A stretch of 64,000 nucleotides of DNA from Selaginella tamariscina (Eukaryota; Streptophyta; Lycopodiopsida; Selaginellales; Selaginellaceae), in the NCBI GenBank assembly GCA_003024785.1, contig PUQB01000369.1:62001-126000 (forward strand), in the 5' to 3' direction. This document shows positions 36,469 through 49,500 of the stretch, piece by piece. The notes beneath the pieces were generated by a model that was not told the origin of the DNA, searched no databases, and saw only the letters and a list, made by a program, of their open reading frames with translations. Both the position numbers and the translations under genes were made by a program. The first letter of the stretch is position 1. Every line of letters starts with the position of its first letter.

Positions 36469-38573
36469 ATGGCTTGCGCTCACCTTCAGATGGTGTCTAA
36501 TCTGGTACGTCTCTCTCTCTATAAATCTGGAATGCATGTAACGCAGAGGGTTGAGAAGATTCATGTGAGCCAGTTTAGGACTTCTGGGTTCTGCCCACTG
36601 CACTCTAAGACTCCATTTTTGCCTCCGGTAATGACACACTATATATGTGTGTGTGTAATTATGTATATATGTTATAGTATGTAATTCTAATCTATTATTC
36701 TTGACTTGTGACACAGTTCTTTGTAATTACTCGCTGAATGCTTTAAATTCTATTCATTTAATTGTATACTCATCGTTTTTTGCATTTAATTGCACACAAC
36801 GTTATTAGCTGCGATTTTACGTAATTATACAATCGTTTTTTGTTTTGTTTATGGCTTGTATACATAGTCGGGCTGGAACGTGTGTATAGATATGTTTCTA
36901 CTTGAATTTTTTATTTTAGAAACCGGTGAGGGTAGGATCATCTGTACGTGCTGTTGCTGCACCGGTACCTATTACGCAGCAAACAGAAACATCAATCCCG
37001 GGTTCACTCAAATTGGAGAACCGGTACCTCAAGGTCTCTCTTTGAATGATGTTGTCAAGACTCTTCCCAAGGAGGTGATTTATTCTTTTAAAAAAAATAT
37101 ATGTGAATATATATGCATCAGAAACACATGCAAAGAAGGACATAAAATGTATGTATGTATAACACAGTTCCTTATTCATATGTATCCATTCTCATGTTCA
37201 TGAGTATACATATTATTTAAACTACGCATACACACCCAAAAGATGTATATCACATGTCTTTGAGCATTTCATATACATATGTCTTCAAGTATAATATTAT
37301 GGCATACGTAATATTGATAATTAGCCTATATACACTAGATTTTAATGGTTAAGTAAATGTTCTACAGGTTTTCGAGATTGACAACAAAAAGCAGCTAAGA
37401 CAGTGCTAATTACTGTCTTAGCAGTAGCAGCTGGATACGCAGCACTTGCGGTGGCACCATGGTACCTCTATCCGGTGGTATATGCTTTCTTGGGCACCGC
37501 AGCCACCGGTTTATTTGTTATTGGTCACGATTGCGGTCACAATTCTTTCTCAAAGAGCCAACTTGTGAACGACGTGGTGGGTACAATTGCCATGGCCCCT
37601 TTGGTTTTCCCATTTGAACCCTGGAGGCTCAAGCACAACACGCACCACGCACACACAAACAAGTAAGTGCGTGTATATAGTTGTTTTTATATATAATGTT
37701 TCACCTTCTCTTTAGTTCTCTCTTCTCTCTTTCCCACCACCACACAAAGTTACTCATGTGTTTTGTTTAGATTGATTATGGATACTGCGTGGCAACCATT
37801 CAGGCCTCATCAATATGATAATGGAGTCCATTAGTGAAAGCTATTTTCAGGGCAACCATGGGTCCTTTGTGGTGGATAGCTTCAGTTGGACACTGGTATT
37901 TCTGGCATTTTGATTTGAGCAAGTTCGTCCTCAAGAACAAACTAAAGTCAAAGTAAGCATGTGTGTTCCCACTTGTGCTTGTATTATTAACACACACACT
38001 CACTCTTATCAAACAGGTGAGCCTGGCAGCCGTAGCGGCATTTGCAGCGTTTGTGCTGGCACCCTTGCTGGTAACACAAGGAGCAATAGGATTTGTAAAG
38101 TGGTGGCTATTACCGTGGTTGGGGTTCCACTTCTGGATGAGCACGTTTACCATGGTTCATCACACTGCGCCTCACATCCTTTCAAGCCAACAGGGAATGG
38201 TATGCCGTTGAAGCTCAACTCACGGAACGGTGCATTGCGAATATCCCCAGTGGTAATCCAAGGCATATTCTCTGTGTGGGATGCACGTGTGTACATACAG
38301 ACATGCATATTAATACATATAATGGTTCATACAGGATTGACATGCTATGCCACGACATAAGTGTGCATATTCCCCACCACGTATCAACAAAGATACCGAG
38401 CTACAACCTGAGAAGGCATACGCAGTCTTACAAGATAAGTGGGCAAGCACTTAAACAAGGCAGTGTTTGGATTACCACTACTAAGCACGATTCTTGGGGA
38501 GTGTAATCTGTTCGATGCCAAGGAGTCCAAGTGGGTTAAGTTTGATAGAGAGCTGATTGTGGCAAATGAGTAG
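36469..38573 (+). CDS. FAD6: Plastid omega-6 fatty acid desaturase (FAD6), multiple apparent one-base deletions
   Basis: FAD6 inserts the omega-6 double bond into 16:1/18:1 acyl chains of plastid membrane lipids. Exons: 36469-36627, 36920-37074, 37368-37662, 37771-37952, 38017-38252, 38335-38573. The three histidine boxes are present: HDCGH, HNTHH and HIPHH. Other matches: FTQIGEPVPQGLSLND, VFEID, PWYLYPVVYAFLGTAATG, DTAWQPF, FHFWMSTFTMVHHTAPH (first F shared with the previous residue run), WIDMLCHDISVHIPHH, IPSYNLR and a C-terminus ending FDRELIVANE. Frame breaks occur near 36998, 37388, 37825, 38017, 38179, 38194, 38222, 38414 and 38455. Nearly all are healed by one added base. The first exon looks like a transit peptide. 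It is either poorly polished sequence or a very young pseudogene; the intact active site favours the former. Confidence 0.85.
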
Positions 38574-38991
38574 AAACTCCAGGTCCTGTTCTTGTATATT
38601 AGTGATATAAATCATATAATAAATACATAATAATATTTATATGTATGCATGCAACATGTGTATATGTCCATATAAGTTTGTATATACTTGCAGTGGCGTG
38701 TAATATGTATTAGAGATAAACTTCACCCCTTAGTACTACAGTTGTGTATGTATATATTACCAAGGGATGAAGGTTACATACATATGTGTATTACTACTGA
38801 TACATTTTATAATTCAATATTGAGGAGTTTAGTTAAATTTAATATATATATAAGCACTTTGATAAGAATACGAAGGAGCTTACTAATATAAATTATTATA
38901 TACGTATATATAGGATATACGTGATATCACTAGTAAGCGAAACTCCTTTTATTTGTGGATTTTTTTTTGACAAAGGTTTTTATTTTAATAA
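38574..38991. other. 3' intergenic DNA of FAD6
   Basis: AT-rich, no ORF of note. It runs into the left arm of the CTF18 inverted repeat. Confidence 0.6.
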
Positions 38992-39157
38992 ACGTATGTA
39001 ACTATCTATCTTCTATATACATGTTATGTTTGCATGTACATATCTACAATATATATACATGTATATATTTTTTAACTTACAAGTTCCAGCAAGAAACTAA
39101 TAGCAGACTTTCCTTCCATGCAATTAAAGCCTCATCAATTTCATCAATTACCTGCAA
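38992..39157. repeat. Left arm of inverted repeat carrying a CTF18 exon
   Basis: The reverse complement closely matches 40614-40778. It includes exon 39081-39151 and about 85 bp of the following intron (TACATGCAAACATAACATG). Confidence 0.88.
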
Positions 39158-40095
39158 TGTTTGTATGTAAGTTATTACCAAGCAGTTTGGGTTAGAATCA
39201 CTGTCAAGTATTTTAGTCTGAAGCGAGGCTGAAGAATTTATTTAAACGAAAGACTTGTTAGTCTAAATATATATGTATATATACATACACGCTTATACAC
39301 ACCATAGACATATACATTACAATAATTATAAAATAGTATCGAATTATAACATGACACTGACCTCCACAATCCTGTATCCGCATCGCAGCAACGTGCTAAA
39401 GTAGTTTCCGACTCCAGGCGGACCATATAATAAAAGCACCTAAGAGAATAGATTTTATGCAGTCACACACGCAATCATACACATATTTATTTCAAAAAAG
39501 GATATACAAACGTATGTACACACAGACACAGGCGCATACCTTCTGTTCAATCAGCTATGTGTTCGAATGATGCCTTGTAGCGCGTAAAGATGAAATAACT
39601 TACTTGTAGAATGTCTTATACGCAAGGATCCCATTGTTTTAGCCAGCTTTAAGACCTGCATGCATGTATATAAAACACACAACTTAAGTACGCATGGACG
39701 CATACAACACACACACACACCCCTCTATTAGTCTGTTCGTCACTAAAGAGGATTGTGGAGCATATTTGTCAACCCACAACTGTTCAACTTTCTTCAATGG
39801 TTTCAAAACAGTGTTCAGGGTTTCTTCATTGACAACAGGTTGTGTAGTGTTTGGGGTTAGCAACTTCATTATGTTCCTGTGAAGGCCCTTCACCCGCGTG
39901 CATCTTTTGTGAATTGTTCACAGGGCTTAATGCAAGCTTTTTTCGTTTCACTAAAACAAATTGTATGCGAACGTATGCGTGAAAACCTATATTATATTCA
40001 CATTTGTGCATATGTTTGTTCTATCAATATACGGGCGTAGCTTTCCATTTACCTGTCACTGCCTCTATTATCCGAGTACTTCTCCTCTGTTTATG
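39081..40095 (-). pseudogene. CTF18: CTF18-like clamp-loader ATPase fragment
   Basis: CTF18 is the large subunit of the alternative RFC clamp loader for PCNA in sister-chromatid cohesion. Only a central part is here. Exons (minus): ~40095-40053, 39950-~39722, 39655-39604, 39439-39362, 39151-39081. Wording: QLWVDKYAPQS (the LWVDKYAP hallmark), SDEQTNR, EVLKLAKTMGSLRIRHST, LLLYGPPGVGK (Walker A, frame-shifted just after), CGYRIVE, IDEIDEAL (Walker B DEID). The following C-terminal exons are absent: the coding strand stops at the inverted-repeat arm. Several one-base breaks occur. A partial gene or a rearranged pseudogene is likely. Confidence 0.72.
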
Positions 40096-40429
40096 TGTTT
40101 AGAGCACACCAACTACTATGTTGTGTGCGTGTGAGCGCGTGTGTAGCTATATATATGCACATAGAAACAATGCGGACATATATATCCATTTACGAGTCAG
40201 ATATTTAGTATTACAAGCAAGGTCTGTTTTATTAAAATGCATATATGCATGTAAAAATTGTATATGCGGGCATAGGTACGAAATTCATCCAAAGTTTGGC
40301 TAGCTATTCAAATTAACTATCGGGAACATACGATGATTCGATCATCTGTGTGTTATATGTATGATATAAACACTCAGGTTGCAGATATACTTAATTAAAT
40401 GAAGGACTATATTTTTTTTCTGTGTGCCT

Positions 40430-40470
40430 ATATATATATATATTATATATTATATATATATATATATATA

Positions 40471-40520
<50 letters not shown>
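40430..40520. repeat. (AT)n(TG)n microsatellite
   Basis: TA/AT run 40430-40472 followed by about 23 TG units to 40520, just left of the right inverted-repeat arm. Confidence 0.9.
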
Positions 40521-40522
<2 letters not shown>

Positions 40523-40613
40523 ATACGATATTGATTTACAAACAATATTGGGTAGGCTGATGGCTTCTAAAGCTGTTATTATTAGAACTCTAATGCGTAT
40601 ATACACCCTTGTT

Positions 40614-40778
40614 ATTGCAGATAATTGATGAAATTGATGAGGCTTTAATGGCATGGAAGGAAAGTCTGCTATTAGTTCCTTGCTGGAACTTGTAAGTTAA
40701 AAAATACATACATGTATATATTGCAGATATGTACATGCAAACATAACATGTATATAGAAGTTAGATAGTTACATACGT
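40614..40778 (+). repeat. Right arm of inverted repeat: second CTF18 exon copy
   Basis: Contains the same exon on the plus strand (40621-40694: IDEIDEALMAWKES in the raw frame) with acceptor TTGCAG and donor GTAAGT. It carries the same one-base shortfall (TTTAA where the family frame needs TTTAAA) as the left arm. No other CTF18 exon follows on this strand. Confidence 0.85.
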
Positions 40779-41085
40779 ACACATCATACCTCACTCACGC
40801 AACGCACATGCTATAATAAAGGGTGTAAGATAAGAACAATGGTAAGGGGTTAGAAGAAGGTGGGTTTAACCCATAAATGCTGAGGGTTACGGAAGAATGT
40901 GACTTGACTTTGACTTGGAAGATGTTAAGGAAGGTGTATGGAAGAAGACAAAGAAAATGTGTATGGTCAAAACAAGCATTACATTAACATAATAATATTG
41001 ACTAGTTTGACTGTGTAAGAAAAGATAATATATAGAAACATATAGATACGAGTATAAGACCAGTTCAATACATGCATACCAGGGG

Positions 41086-41274
41086 CTAGGTGATGATCCA
41101 AATTTTCCTGAACAGCAATGAGTTTTTCTCCAACAAAGGTGCAAACCAAGCTCGAGTTGTGCCAGTGAGTAGTAGTCCGAATAGATCCACCTTTAAACGA
41201 TCATCTACATAGCAACTAGGGTTAATCTGAATACCCAGACAAACAAATTCCATGAAACTAAGATCTTGTGTCAT
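41086..41274 (-). pseudogene. Retrotransposon gag fragment
   Basis: Open stretch reading VDLFGLLLTGTTRAWFAPLLE, the retrotransposon gag core (LxGxAxxWF pattern). Isolated and frame-limited; no LTR was found nearby. A relic distinct from E1/E2. Confidence 0.6.
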
Positions 41275-41289
41275 CGAACCTTTTTAGTA

Positions 41290-42848
41290 AACTAACCTTA
41301 AGCTTCCATGATGGTGTAGAGGAACATAAGCTTGAAGGTTTGCTTTGTAATAACTGGATTTGTTGTGTCAGTTTGACCACTTATTATACCAACTTTTAAC
41401 CCTTCTAATCTTATGATTCTTTGATCCTTGCAAGCTCATGATTTTCACCATCAATTGTTGATTTTCACTTGTTAGTCATTAGTTTTCTTGCTATAAACTT
41501 TCCAACATGCATACATAATTTTGCTAAGTGATTTTAACCATTATCTTAGCATGACTAAAATGTAACTAACATGAAGGGGATTTTGGTTCAAACTATCAGC
41601 ATCGAAGCTTATAATAGAAAATAAATTGAATCTTTTAGTGGAAAGGGAAAGAAAAAGATTTCTTAATTACTTAGTATTACAAGAGATTGGCTAACAACTA
41701 GTGTTGAACCAGAATCCTAATAACGTCCTTTATATATTAGGACCTAGTGTCTCTAGACCACTGGTGGTATAAATTTAATTTAAACCTTTACTTCTAAATC
41801 TGACTCGAAACCTTTGGTTTTAGATCTGAATATGGATCTCTAGTTCTAGATTTGAATTTGGATCATCAGTTCTTTATTTTATAATATTTTAAAAGAATAT
41901 TTCAGTGTTAGTATATACCAGCATCAACACCAACTTGGTATATTTTGATGATTGATGATAGTGTACAATCCAGTCTTTATCATGTATCAATTCCTCCTCG
42001 ACAATTTTTTATTGCATATGCTCAACCTTGTCAAAATTCAGTTTTGAAGGTGTTGTAATATTTTGACCTATCTTATACCTTAAGGACACTGTGCAATATA
42101 TTTAATATAGTCTATGTGAATCACTTTCCAATATCGGAGCCACCAATTTCCTATGACTAATGTTGTTTTGTGCTTCCATAATTATGTATTTATATATGTG
42201 TTGACGACTGCTTTGTGTGTAATGGAAATGGCAACCATGTTCATGTATGACATCATGACCAAAGATTTTTCTTACAACATTCTATCTAATAATAGCTTCA
42301 TCACCCATGATACCATAAATTTGTGGTATTCCAAATCCCAAATGGATAACAACACCATCAAGTTTATTCTAATGGAGTTCAAGCAACATACTCAGTCTTC
42401 ATCTCACATACATTAACCATCTACATGGACTTCAAACTGCAGAAACGGTCAAAGTGTTGTGTATAAATACACTAATGATATGGTCATAAACAAAGATGTT
42501 TATATGGCCCAATTAGCAAATCCATGCGTATGATCAAAACACAAATACACATCTTCCAAGTTGGCCCTACCATCTTATTAATAAAATGCACACTGAAATT
42601 CATCCACCACATAAGATATTTTTTAAAAACATGAGGAACCTCATTAACACATTGATTGGAAAACATAAACAACTTTAGATATGGCCATCTCAAGGACCAC
42701 TTAAGCTCTAGTAGCACATTCAAACCCTCACTTGTGACAACTGACTTCTTGCAAGAAGTTCTTAATTTTGCAAGAGAAGAAATAAATAATTATTTATAAT
42801 TTTTCAAATACACAATTTATTTAATATTGCACTATAGTCAACAAGTCC
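41290..42848. other. Degraded repeat-like DNA, no gene recognised
   Basis: Base composition is less AT-rich than at 11.7-13.7 kb, with many broken short frames, suggesting old transposon sequence. I could not place any domain. Confidence 0.45.
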
Positions 42849-43185
42849 ATTCTTGGTGTTGAGCTAGAATTGACTTGTATAGGTACTAAAAACCATCCTT
42901 GATGCCAAGGATGAGTGGTGGTTTTGAAGGTTTTTATCCTTGATGCTGAGGATGAAAGTCTTATAGATGTAATCCCATCCTCGGTATCGAGGATGTGGTT
43001 AAGGTCATTCATGGGTGGAGTATGAAGCTATATACTTGAGATCCTCAGTGTCGAGAACTATAAAAAGTCTCAATAGGGGCAAGTCTGCAAAGACAAATTC
43101 ATAGACATTATGTGGCAACCTTCTGATCCTTGGTGTTGAGGACATAAAAACCTAAATGGAAGCATATTCTTGATGCCAAGAATAA
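42849..43185. repeat. Seven interspersed short palindromes of one consensus
   Basis: Imperfect palindromes of the form ATCCTYGRTRYYRAGGAT at about 42850, 42895-42912, 42936-42953, 42977-42994, 43041-43058, 43125-43143 and 43166-43183, separated by unrelated-looking DNA of 23-67 bp. Confidence 0.7.
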
Positions 43186-44470
43186 TGAGTTGAGGAAACA
43201 TATTGACGGTTATTGGTGAAAGGAAGAATATCATCAAGGATGTGTTAGAGTTGTTTTTTGTTAGGGGAGTGTTAGTGGAAGGCTCAAGCTTGGTCAATTA
43301 TTTAAAAATGATATTTAATGCCACATCTATTTTAATGGTTCTCACTAAAGCTCTTAAAGTTTAAACAAAATGTTCATGCACTTAAATTCCTTTAAATTTT
43401 GTGATGTATTGGCAATGACCAAATGATTATGCTAACTAATGTGAATGAAGAGTTTTGTCATTTTTATATAAATGAAACAACAATGTAGCATATAACATCA
43501 CATGAGCACATGCACTTTGGTTGAAATCCAAAATACCTACAACTATGTCTACCATGCTTTAATTTGAGTTATCCTACAAATGGTCTACTTGTTCCCAAGC
43601 TTCTTATTGAAACAAGGACAATCGATATTGTTACATGAAAGATGTCATCCTCAACGATTTATTCCAACACTGCCATCAAAATCCTTCTAGTGTGAATCAT
43701 GGTTCCTAGTTTAAACATATTTGTCATTCGCTCTTTGCATTTCTATCCTTACATAGTCTAGGGGCTAACGAAAGTTCAAAACCATATCACCATCGTATCT
43801 TTATGGGACTTTAGTACACATCACTCATTGATAAACAAATTTTCATGTGACTCGAGGAGCACATCAATAGATTATATAAGGACGTCATTGGTTGGAGATT
43901 CTTTTCTGGTGATTGGTCTTAAGCTAGAATCCCTATTATGTTTTTTCCATGCACACAAGATGAAGTTTACATGAGATTACTAGAGCAAAAGTATATTAGT
44001 ATGAGAGTTAATTGTTCTTTTTATGGCAATTGTACCATTATGCAAAAACTCTAGAGAATCACTAGAAGAAATGTTAAGAACAGGTTCTTGCACATCTACG
44101 ATGATATCATTCCCCAATTCAAAGTTGATGTTGAACATCCCTTGATCACTAGAAATTTCTCTCTGCTAGCCCTTTTAAGTCCTATTAAAATATATTACAA
44201 CATAATTATCTTTCTTTAGTATTACAAAATCCATTCTACAGTAAAAAAGTCATGTTATATATTTGCATGGATAGCTCCTTGTTTATTTTATGAAACTATT
44301 AAGGAATTGATTTGAAACAATGGTAAGAAACGAATAATTAGTTATCAAAAGGAAGAAAATTTCTAATTTTTTTGAATAATGAAAGTTTGTAATCAATTCG
44401 GTAATCCTAAACCCTAAATTTATGTGGACTATTTAATGTTAATTCTTAAGAAGATTATACTATATACAAT
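43186..44470. other. Degraded repeat-like DNA, no gene recognised
   Basis: Many short open frames on both strands, none with a domain I can name. Probably old transposon remains. Confidence 0.4.
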
Positions 44471-44840
44471 TATTAATAAGCAAATTGTAAACAGTTGATT
44501 AACATGCCTAGAAACCATACACAAATTGCTTAGTTGGCAATGAGTGAAGAAAATATGTTGAAAAGACTTCATAAATATATTATGGCGAGAGGATGATAAG
44601 ATATTCATGCATGTTTATTGACAAGTTCGCCATGTGCCACACATATACATACAATAATTCACAAGCAAATTGTGAACGGTTGATTAACATGCCTAAAAAC
44701 CATACACAAATTGCTTAGCTAGCAATGAGTGAAGAAACTCTGTTGAAAAGAATTCATAAGTATAATATGGCAAGAGATTAAGAAGATATTTCATTCACAT
44801 TTATTGACAAGCTGGCCATGTGCCACATATGCATTCCATT
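44471..44840. repeat. Two tandem copies of a ~185-bp unit
   Basis: AAGCAAATTGTAAACAGTTG at 44478 and AAGCAAATTGTGAACGGTTG at 44663 begin units that stay alignable through GCCATGTGCCACA. A TATATAAATA sequence follows at ~44859. Confidence 0.8.
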
Positions 44841-45416
44841 ACCATGTTGCATTGCCATATATAAATAAACATGAGGGGTTTAGGTTTTTGGTTTGAAGGA
44901 GGTGTTGTCACGGATGTGTTTGCATAATTTAGCCAGTAATGCAGGTACTCAATTCATTTGCATATGCATCTTTGACACTAAGGAAGGTCATCGATCTCTT
45001 TCCTTGGGCATTCAAGCCTTCATAACTCATCTTTGCCTAGGGGGATCACTTAGTGAAAACTTGAAAATCATATGCATTATAAGGCTTTGGCCCTCCTTAT
45101 ATCCACCCTTGACCCTTATATTTATGAAAATTAAAAAAAAAAATCATTTGTATAGCAGAAAATTATATATAAGGAATTTTATTTCTTTTACTTTACATCT
45201 AAGTACACCTTTTACCTTTTACTTTGTGACTCTTTTGTTGTTGTCTCTTTGATATGAAGATGTTAAATTGGTTCTTTATTTGCTTGGATAATGCATACTT
45301 CTCAACCGTTGGATGATATGTTAAACGAGCTAAGGGAATAAGTCGAAAGTGTACAAAAGAGAATCACTTTCTCTTGTACATGTCTTGGCAAGTCGAAAGT
45401 GTACCAAAGAGAGTCA

Positions 45417-45925
45417 TTGTTGACCATGAAAACTCATTTTTTTCCATTCAATTGATACCTTTTCACAATCGATAGAAAAAGCTAGATGTTTTCTTTTTGC
45501 TTACCTTCAATGTTTTGAATCACTTCCTTATAGTGCTACAATGACCATTCTTCAAAATCAAAGTCAAGAACAAATTTTGGCTATTACCTTATTAGACTCA
45601 TCCATTGGAAGCACAAGCTTTTACTAAAGGAATCTTATAATATGTACCTTTAATTCATAACATGAATACAAGAGAATAAGAGTGGAGACCCCTTCTCACT
45701 TGCCCTAATTACCTTCCTATCCCCTCTCTCTTGCTACATCATCCTTTTCCTTCCAAGACATCCTTTTCTTTTTCCTTTTTCCTTTTCATTTCGGTAAGGA
45801 ATTTCCTTTCAATACACCTTCCTTCTAAGTTACTTACGACCCTTATTCTTTTCATAGTAGAATGTCCTATGCTCCTAATTTCTACCTTTAATATTGTCCC
45901 CTCCTTATTTATTGCTATGTCCTTC
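45417..45925 (-). repeat. 3' LTR of E3 (minus orientation)
   Basis: Diverged match to 51710-52202. The left edge is TGTTGACCATGAAAACTC; the inner edge is uncertain by some tens of bases. Confidence 0.75.
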
Positions 45926-48837
45926 ACAACAACACATCTGAGCATCATTATGATATTCGACCTCCTCCTGGTCTTTATACTTTTGAAATCTGATTCTCCT
46001 TATCCAACTCTTGCTATACCATCACAACTTGGAGATGAAGAGCTTGTTTCTCCTTTCTAAATTGCTCATTTTCCTCATGGAGATGCTAGACTTATCAACT
46101 ACTACTGAAGAACAATTGTCTATTGACTAGTGCCCACACTCGCATGAACCTCTAGAACAAGGTCATTGACTCTTGCAATGTCTAAGTGGGCTTGACATCC
46201 ACGACCAAACTAGGTGTTCATGGATTCTTCTTCTTGGGATTTTTCTTTGTCTACTTCTCCACCTTAGTCAAAGAATCACTACCCAGTTCCTTTGACTTAG
46301 GCTCTGGCTCCTTACGTTGGCCTCCAACTCCTATTTAACTTGTTGTTTCAAGAATTGCAAGCCAGTCTTCATGTTGTCGCACGTAATCGGTGACGCCTAT
46401 ACCCAAGTGAATGCCATCATAAACAATTGCTTAACCCATTTCTCCAATTCCTGCATCGTGCATAGATGCTCTCTCAACCTCTTAAGCTAATATTGTGTGA
46501 CACCAACCAGTCTCTTCTCCTTCAACCCTTCATATGAGGACATTATTGAATTCGATGCCATGATGTGAGAAGTGCAAAACTCAAAGGCATTAATGATGAA
46601 GTTCACTACTAGTTGAGTCTCCTCTATCAAATCTAAAAGCTTAAGCCCAACCTTACTAAATACTACTTACCTTCATTCAATTAGGTTGTTAAGTGAGCCT
46701 TATCCAACCTTCAGATTGGGAAAGAAGGAAAGTCTTTTGAGTCAAGCTCTTCGTTCTTCTCCTCTAAGTAAGCAACAAAGCCAAACTCAAGTTTGTTAAC
46801 CTCCTATATGAGCATGACCAGTGCAAAACACTTTCATCATGGGGCTCTTCATCTCTTAGAAGTTCACATATGCCTAGAGATCTAATTCCTTTAAGACCCA
46901 TTTTATTTCCAGGGAGAAATCCCATTCGTTATGGACCAATTGCACCTTTTTTAATCTCTCACCTTCTAGCAGATTCATAACTCTCTGCAATTCCATAAGC
47001 AACAATCCTTTCTTTGTAGCCATATCCTCTCGTTGTACACTATAGAAAACCCTAGATCTCATTTTTAATACATAGCAGTAAAGAGAATATACTCCTCAAA
47101 CCCATAAAATATTATTTGCTACAACGTTCTCTTGCAACCTACATTTCCTTAACTTATTTATATTAACCATTCCTTCAATCTCTCCTTCTTCTAATGTTTG
47201 TAACTCCACAACTCCTTTTCCTTCACTGACTTAACCCAAAAAGGGCTAATCCAATTCATATTAAGCTTTTGATTCATCTCCTTGACGTTTCCCTCTATAC
47301 CAGAGGATAAGATCCACTTTCTGAATCTCTTTTCTTGTCTCTTCCTATTGAGCCATGCATTTCTCCTCCTGAGTTGCTTGTATTATCATACATTCTTGGC
47401 TTGTCCAACTTTTTCTAGCTCTATTAAACGGTTTGCTAATGATTTCTTTTCTCCATATTATATTGAACCACAATTCTCAAGGATGACAAATATCTCAATC
47501 AGAATTATGACCTCTAGTCTATATGTAAGTTTAAAAGGTGTTATACATGTAGCAATTTTAAGCTATCCTATAGGCCTAGAGAACTTTTAGTAGCCTTTCA
47601 TCCCAATCCTTTTTGTTTTTATGTATCACCTTCCTTAAGATATTCTTAAGGATTTTGTTTGTAGATTTAACTTGCTCATTACCCTAAGGATAATATGGTG
47701 TGAACTTCTTATGTTTTATCATGAACTCCTTCATAAGCATATCTATGTTGAATTAAAAAATGCTTTCTTGTATTATTCATAATTTCCTTAAAAATTCCAT
47801 AACACTTTATTACAGTATTATATATAACTTACACTGTATTGTACGCATCCGCCCTCAAGGCTTTGCTTTTACCTTTTATTATATAATCTATAATACCAGC
47901 ACATATTGATTCCTTTTTAAAATAAGTCTATGAAATCCATTCGCACGTCTGAAAAGGTTATAGTGGAAGAACTGGGTGTAAGGTTGCATATGTTTCTTTG
48001 GGGGCAATTATGCACATTGGCATTTATCACATGCCTTGCCTCACCTACATATTGCCATATAGTAGGCCATCAAACCTTGCTTTGAGGATTTTTCTTACTG
48101 TTATATCCTCTGCGAAATGACCTCTTGCTAGGCCCAAATGAACCTCTTTAAGAAACATCCGAGACTTTAGAGGACTACACATTCCTTAGTACTCCATTCA
48201 ACCCTAATTTATTATAATTCCTCCCACCAGTGAAAAATGTCTTGTCTCATGACGAATAATTGTGTTATATATAGAAGGTGCTGTTCCTATGGATAAATAC
48301 TCTATTATATGATCCAGCCACTTTGGTGAAACATCTACCTAAAATAAATTTGCATTAGGAAAATCATTCATACTATGGATAGGAACTTCTCCTATCTTAA
48401 TACGACTTAAGTGTCCAACTTGTTTATGTTACCTTCTAAAATCATATTCTTGTAGAAGCGAAAACCATCTAGCTAATCTTCTTGTAAGTATTAGTTTATT
48501 AAGTAAAAATAACATTGCCTTATGGTTTACAAAAATTTTAACTTTTGTTAGCCAAAAGGTAATGTCTAAACTTATGGATGGCATATACCATCCTTAATGC
48601 TTCCTTCTCTATAGTAGTATAATTTACTTTTATAAGTGTTAACCTTTGGCTAATTTTCCGTCCTCTTGCATTTATGTAAGGATAGCTCCTATAGCCATCT
48701 TAGAGGCATCAACATTACATGAAATTCCCTATCCCACTTAGGACTAACCAATATTAGTGCTTTAATAAGAACCTTTCACAACTAATCCAATGCCTTTTGA
48801 CATTCGGTGTCTAATCATATACTACATCAGCTTTAAG

Positions 48838-49500
48838 TCAATTAGTTAAAGGTTTTGCTAATTTGGCATAGTGCTTTATAAATTGCCTATGATAGCCTCT
48901 TTTGCCCAAAAACCTTCTTAACTCCTTTATATCTGATGATGGTTGTACTTCCAAAATAGCTTTAACCTTATCTTGGTCCACCAATATACCTTTCTTACAA
49001 ACCACATGTTTTAAAAAGCATTCCTGATTTAACATAAAAATTACATTTTTCTGGATTTAAAGCAACTGAATTCTATTTGTATTTCTGAAAATATTTCTCT
49101 AGAGTTCAAACAATTCAGATGTTCCTCTTTTGTACTATATACATTAAAGTCGTCCATAAAGACTTCCATAAATCCAAAAGATATTCATTAAAGGTATTTG
49201 TCATGGTCCTTTAAAATGTAAAGGATGCATTACATATGCCAAATGGCATAACTCTATATATATTAAGCACCCCAAGGACTTATAAAAGCTGTCTTATGTT
49301 GATATTTTAGAGCTATCATTACCTGATTATATCTTAAAAAAGCATTCATAAAGGAACACATTTTCATGCATTTCCTCTGTGAAAGGAATAGGAAAGATGT
49401 CCTTAGTTGTAACATTATTTAACTTTTTATAATTTATACACACTCTTAACTTTTCATTCTTTTTAGGGACAATCATAAGTGCCCCTTATATAAGATATAT
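48838..49500 (-). pseudogene. Reverse transcriptase relic of E3
   Basis: RT blocks in order on the minus strand, scattered over frames: LMIVPKKNEKLRV, MPFGICNASFTFQ-like, FMDDFNVYS-like, then KVKAILEVQ.SSDIKELRRF and the YHRQF..HYAK connection. Confidence 0.78.

Noticed and set aside
45731..46060. 109-codon plus-strand ORF
   Set aside because: Lies in the E3 LTR and its edge and is repeated in diverged form at 51964; not a gene.
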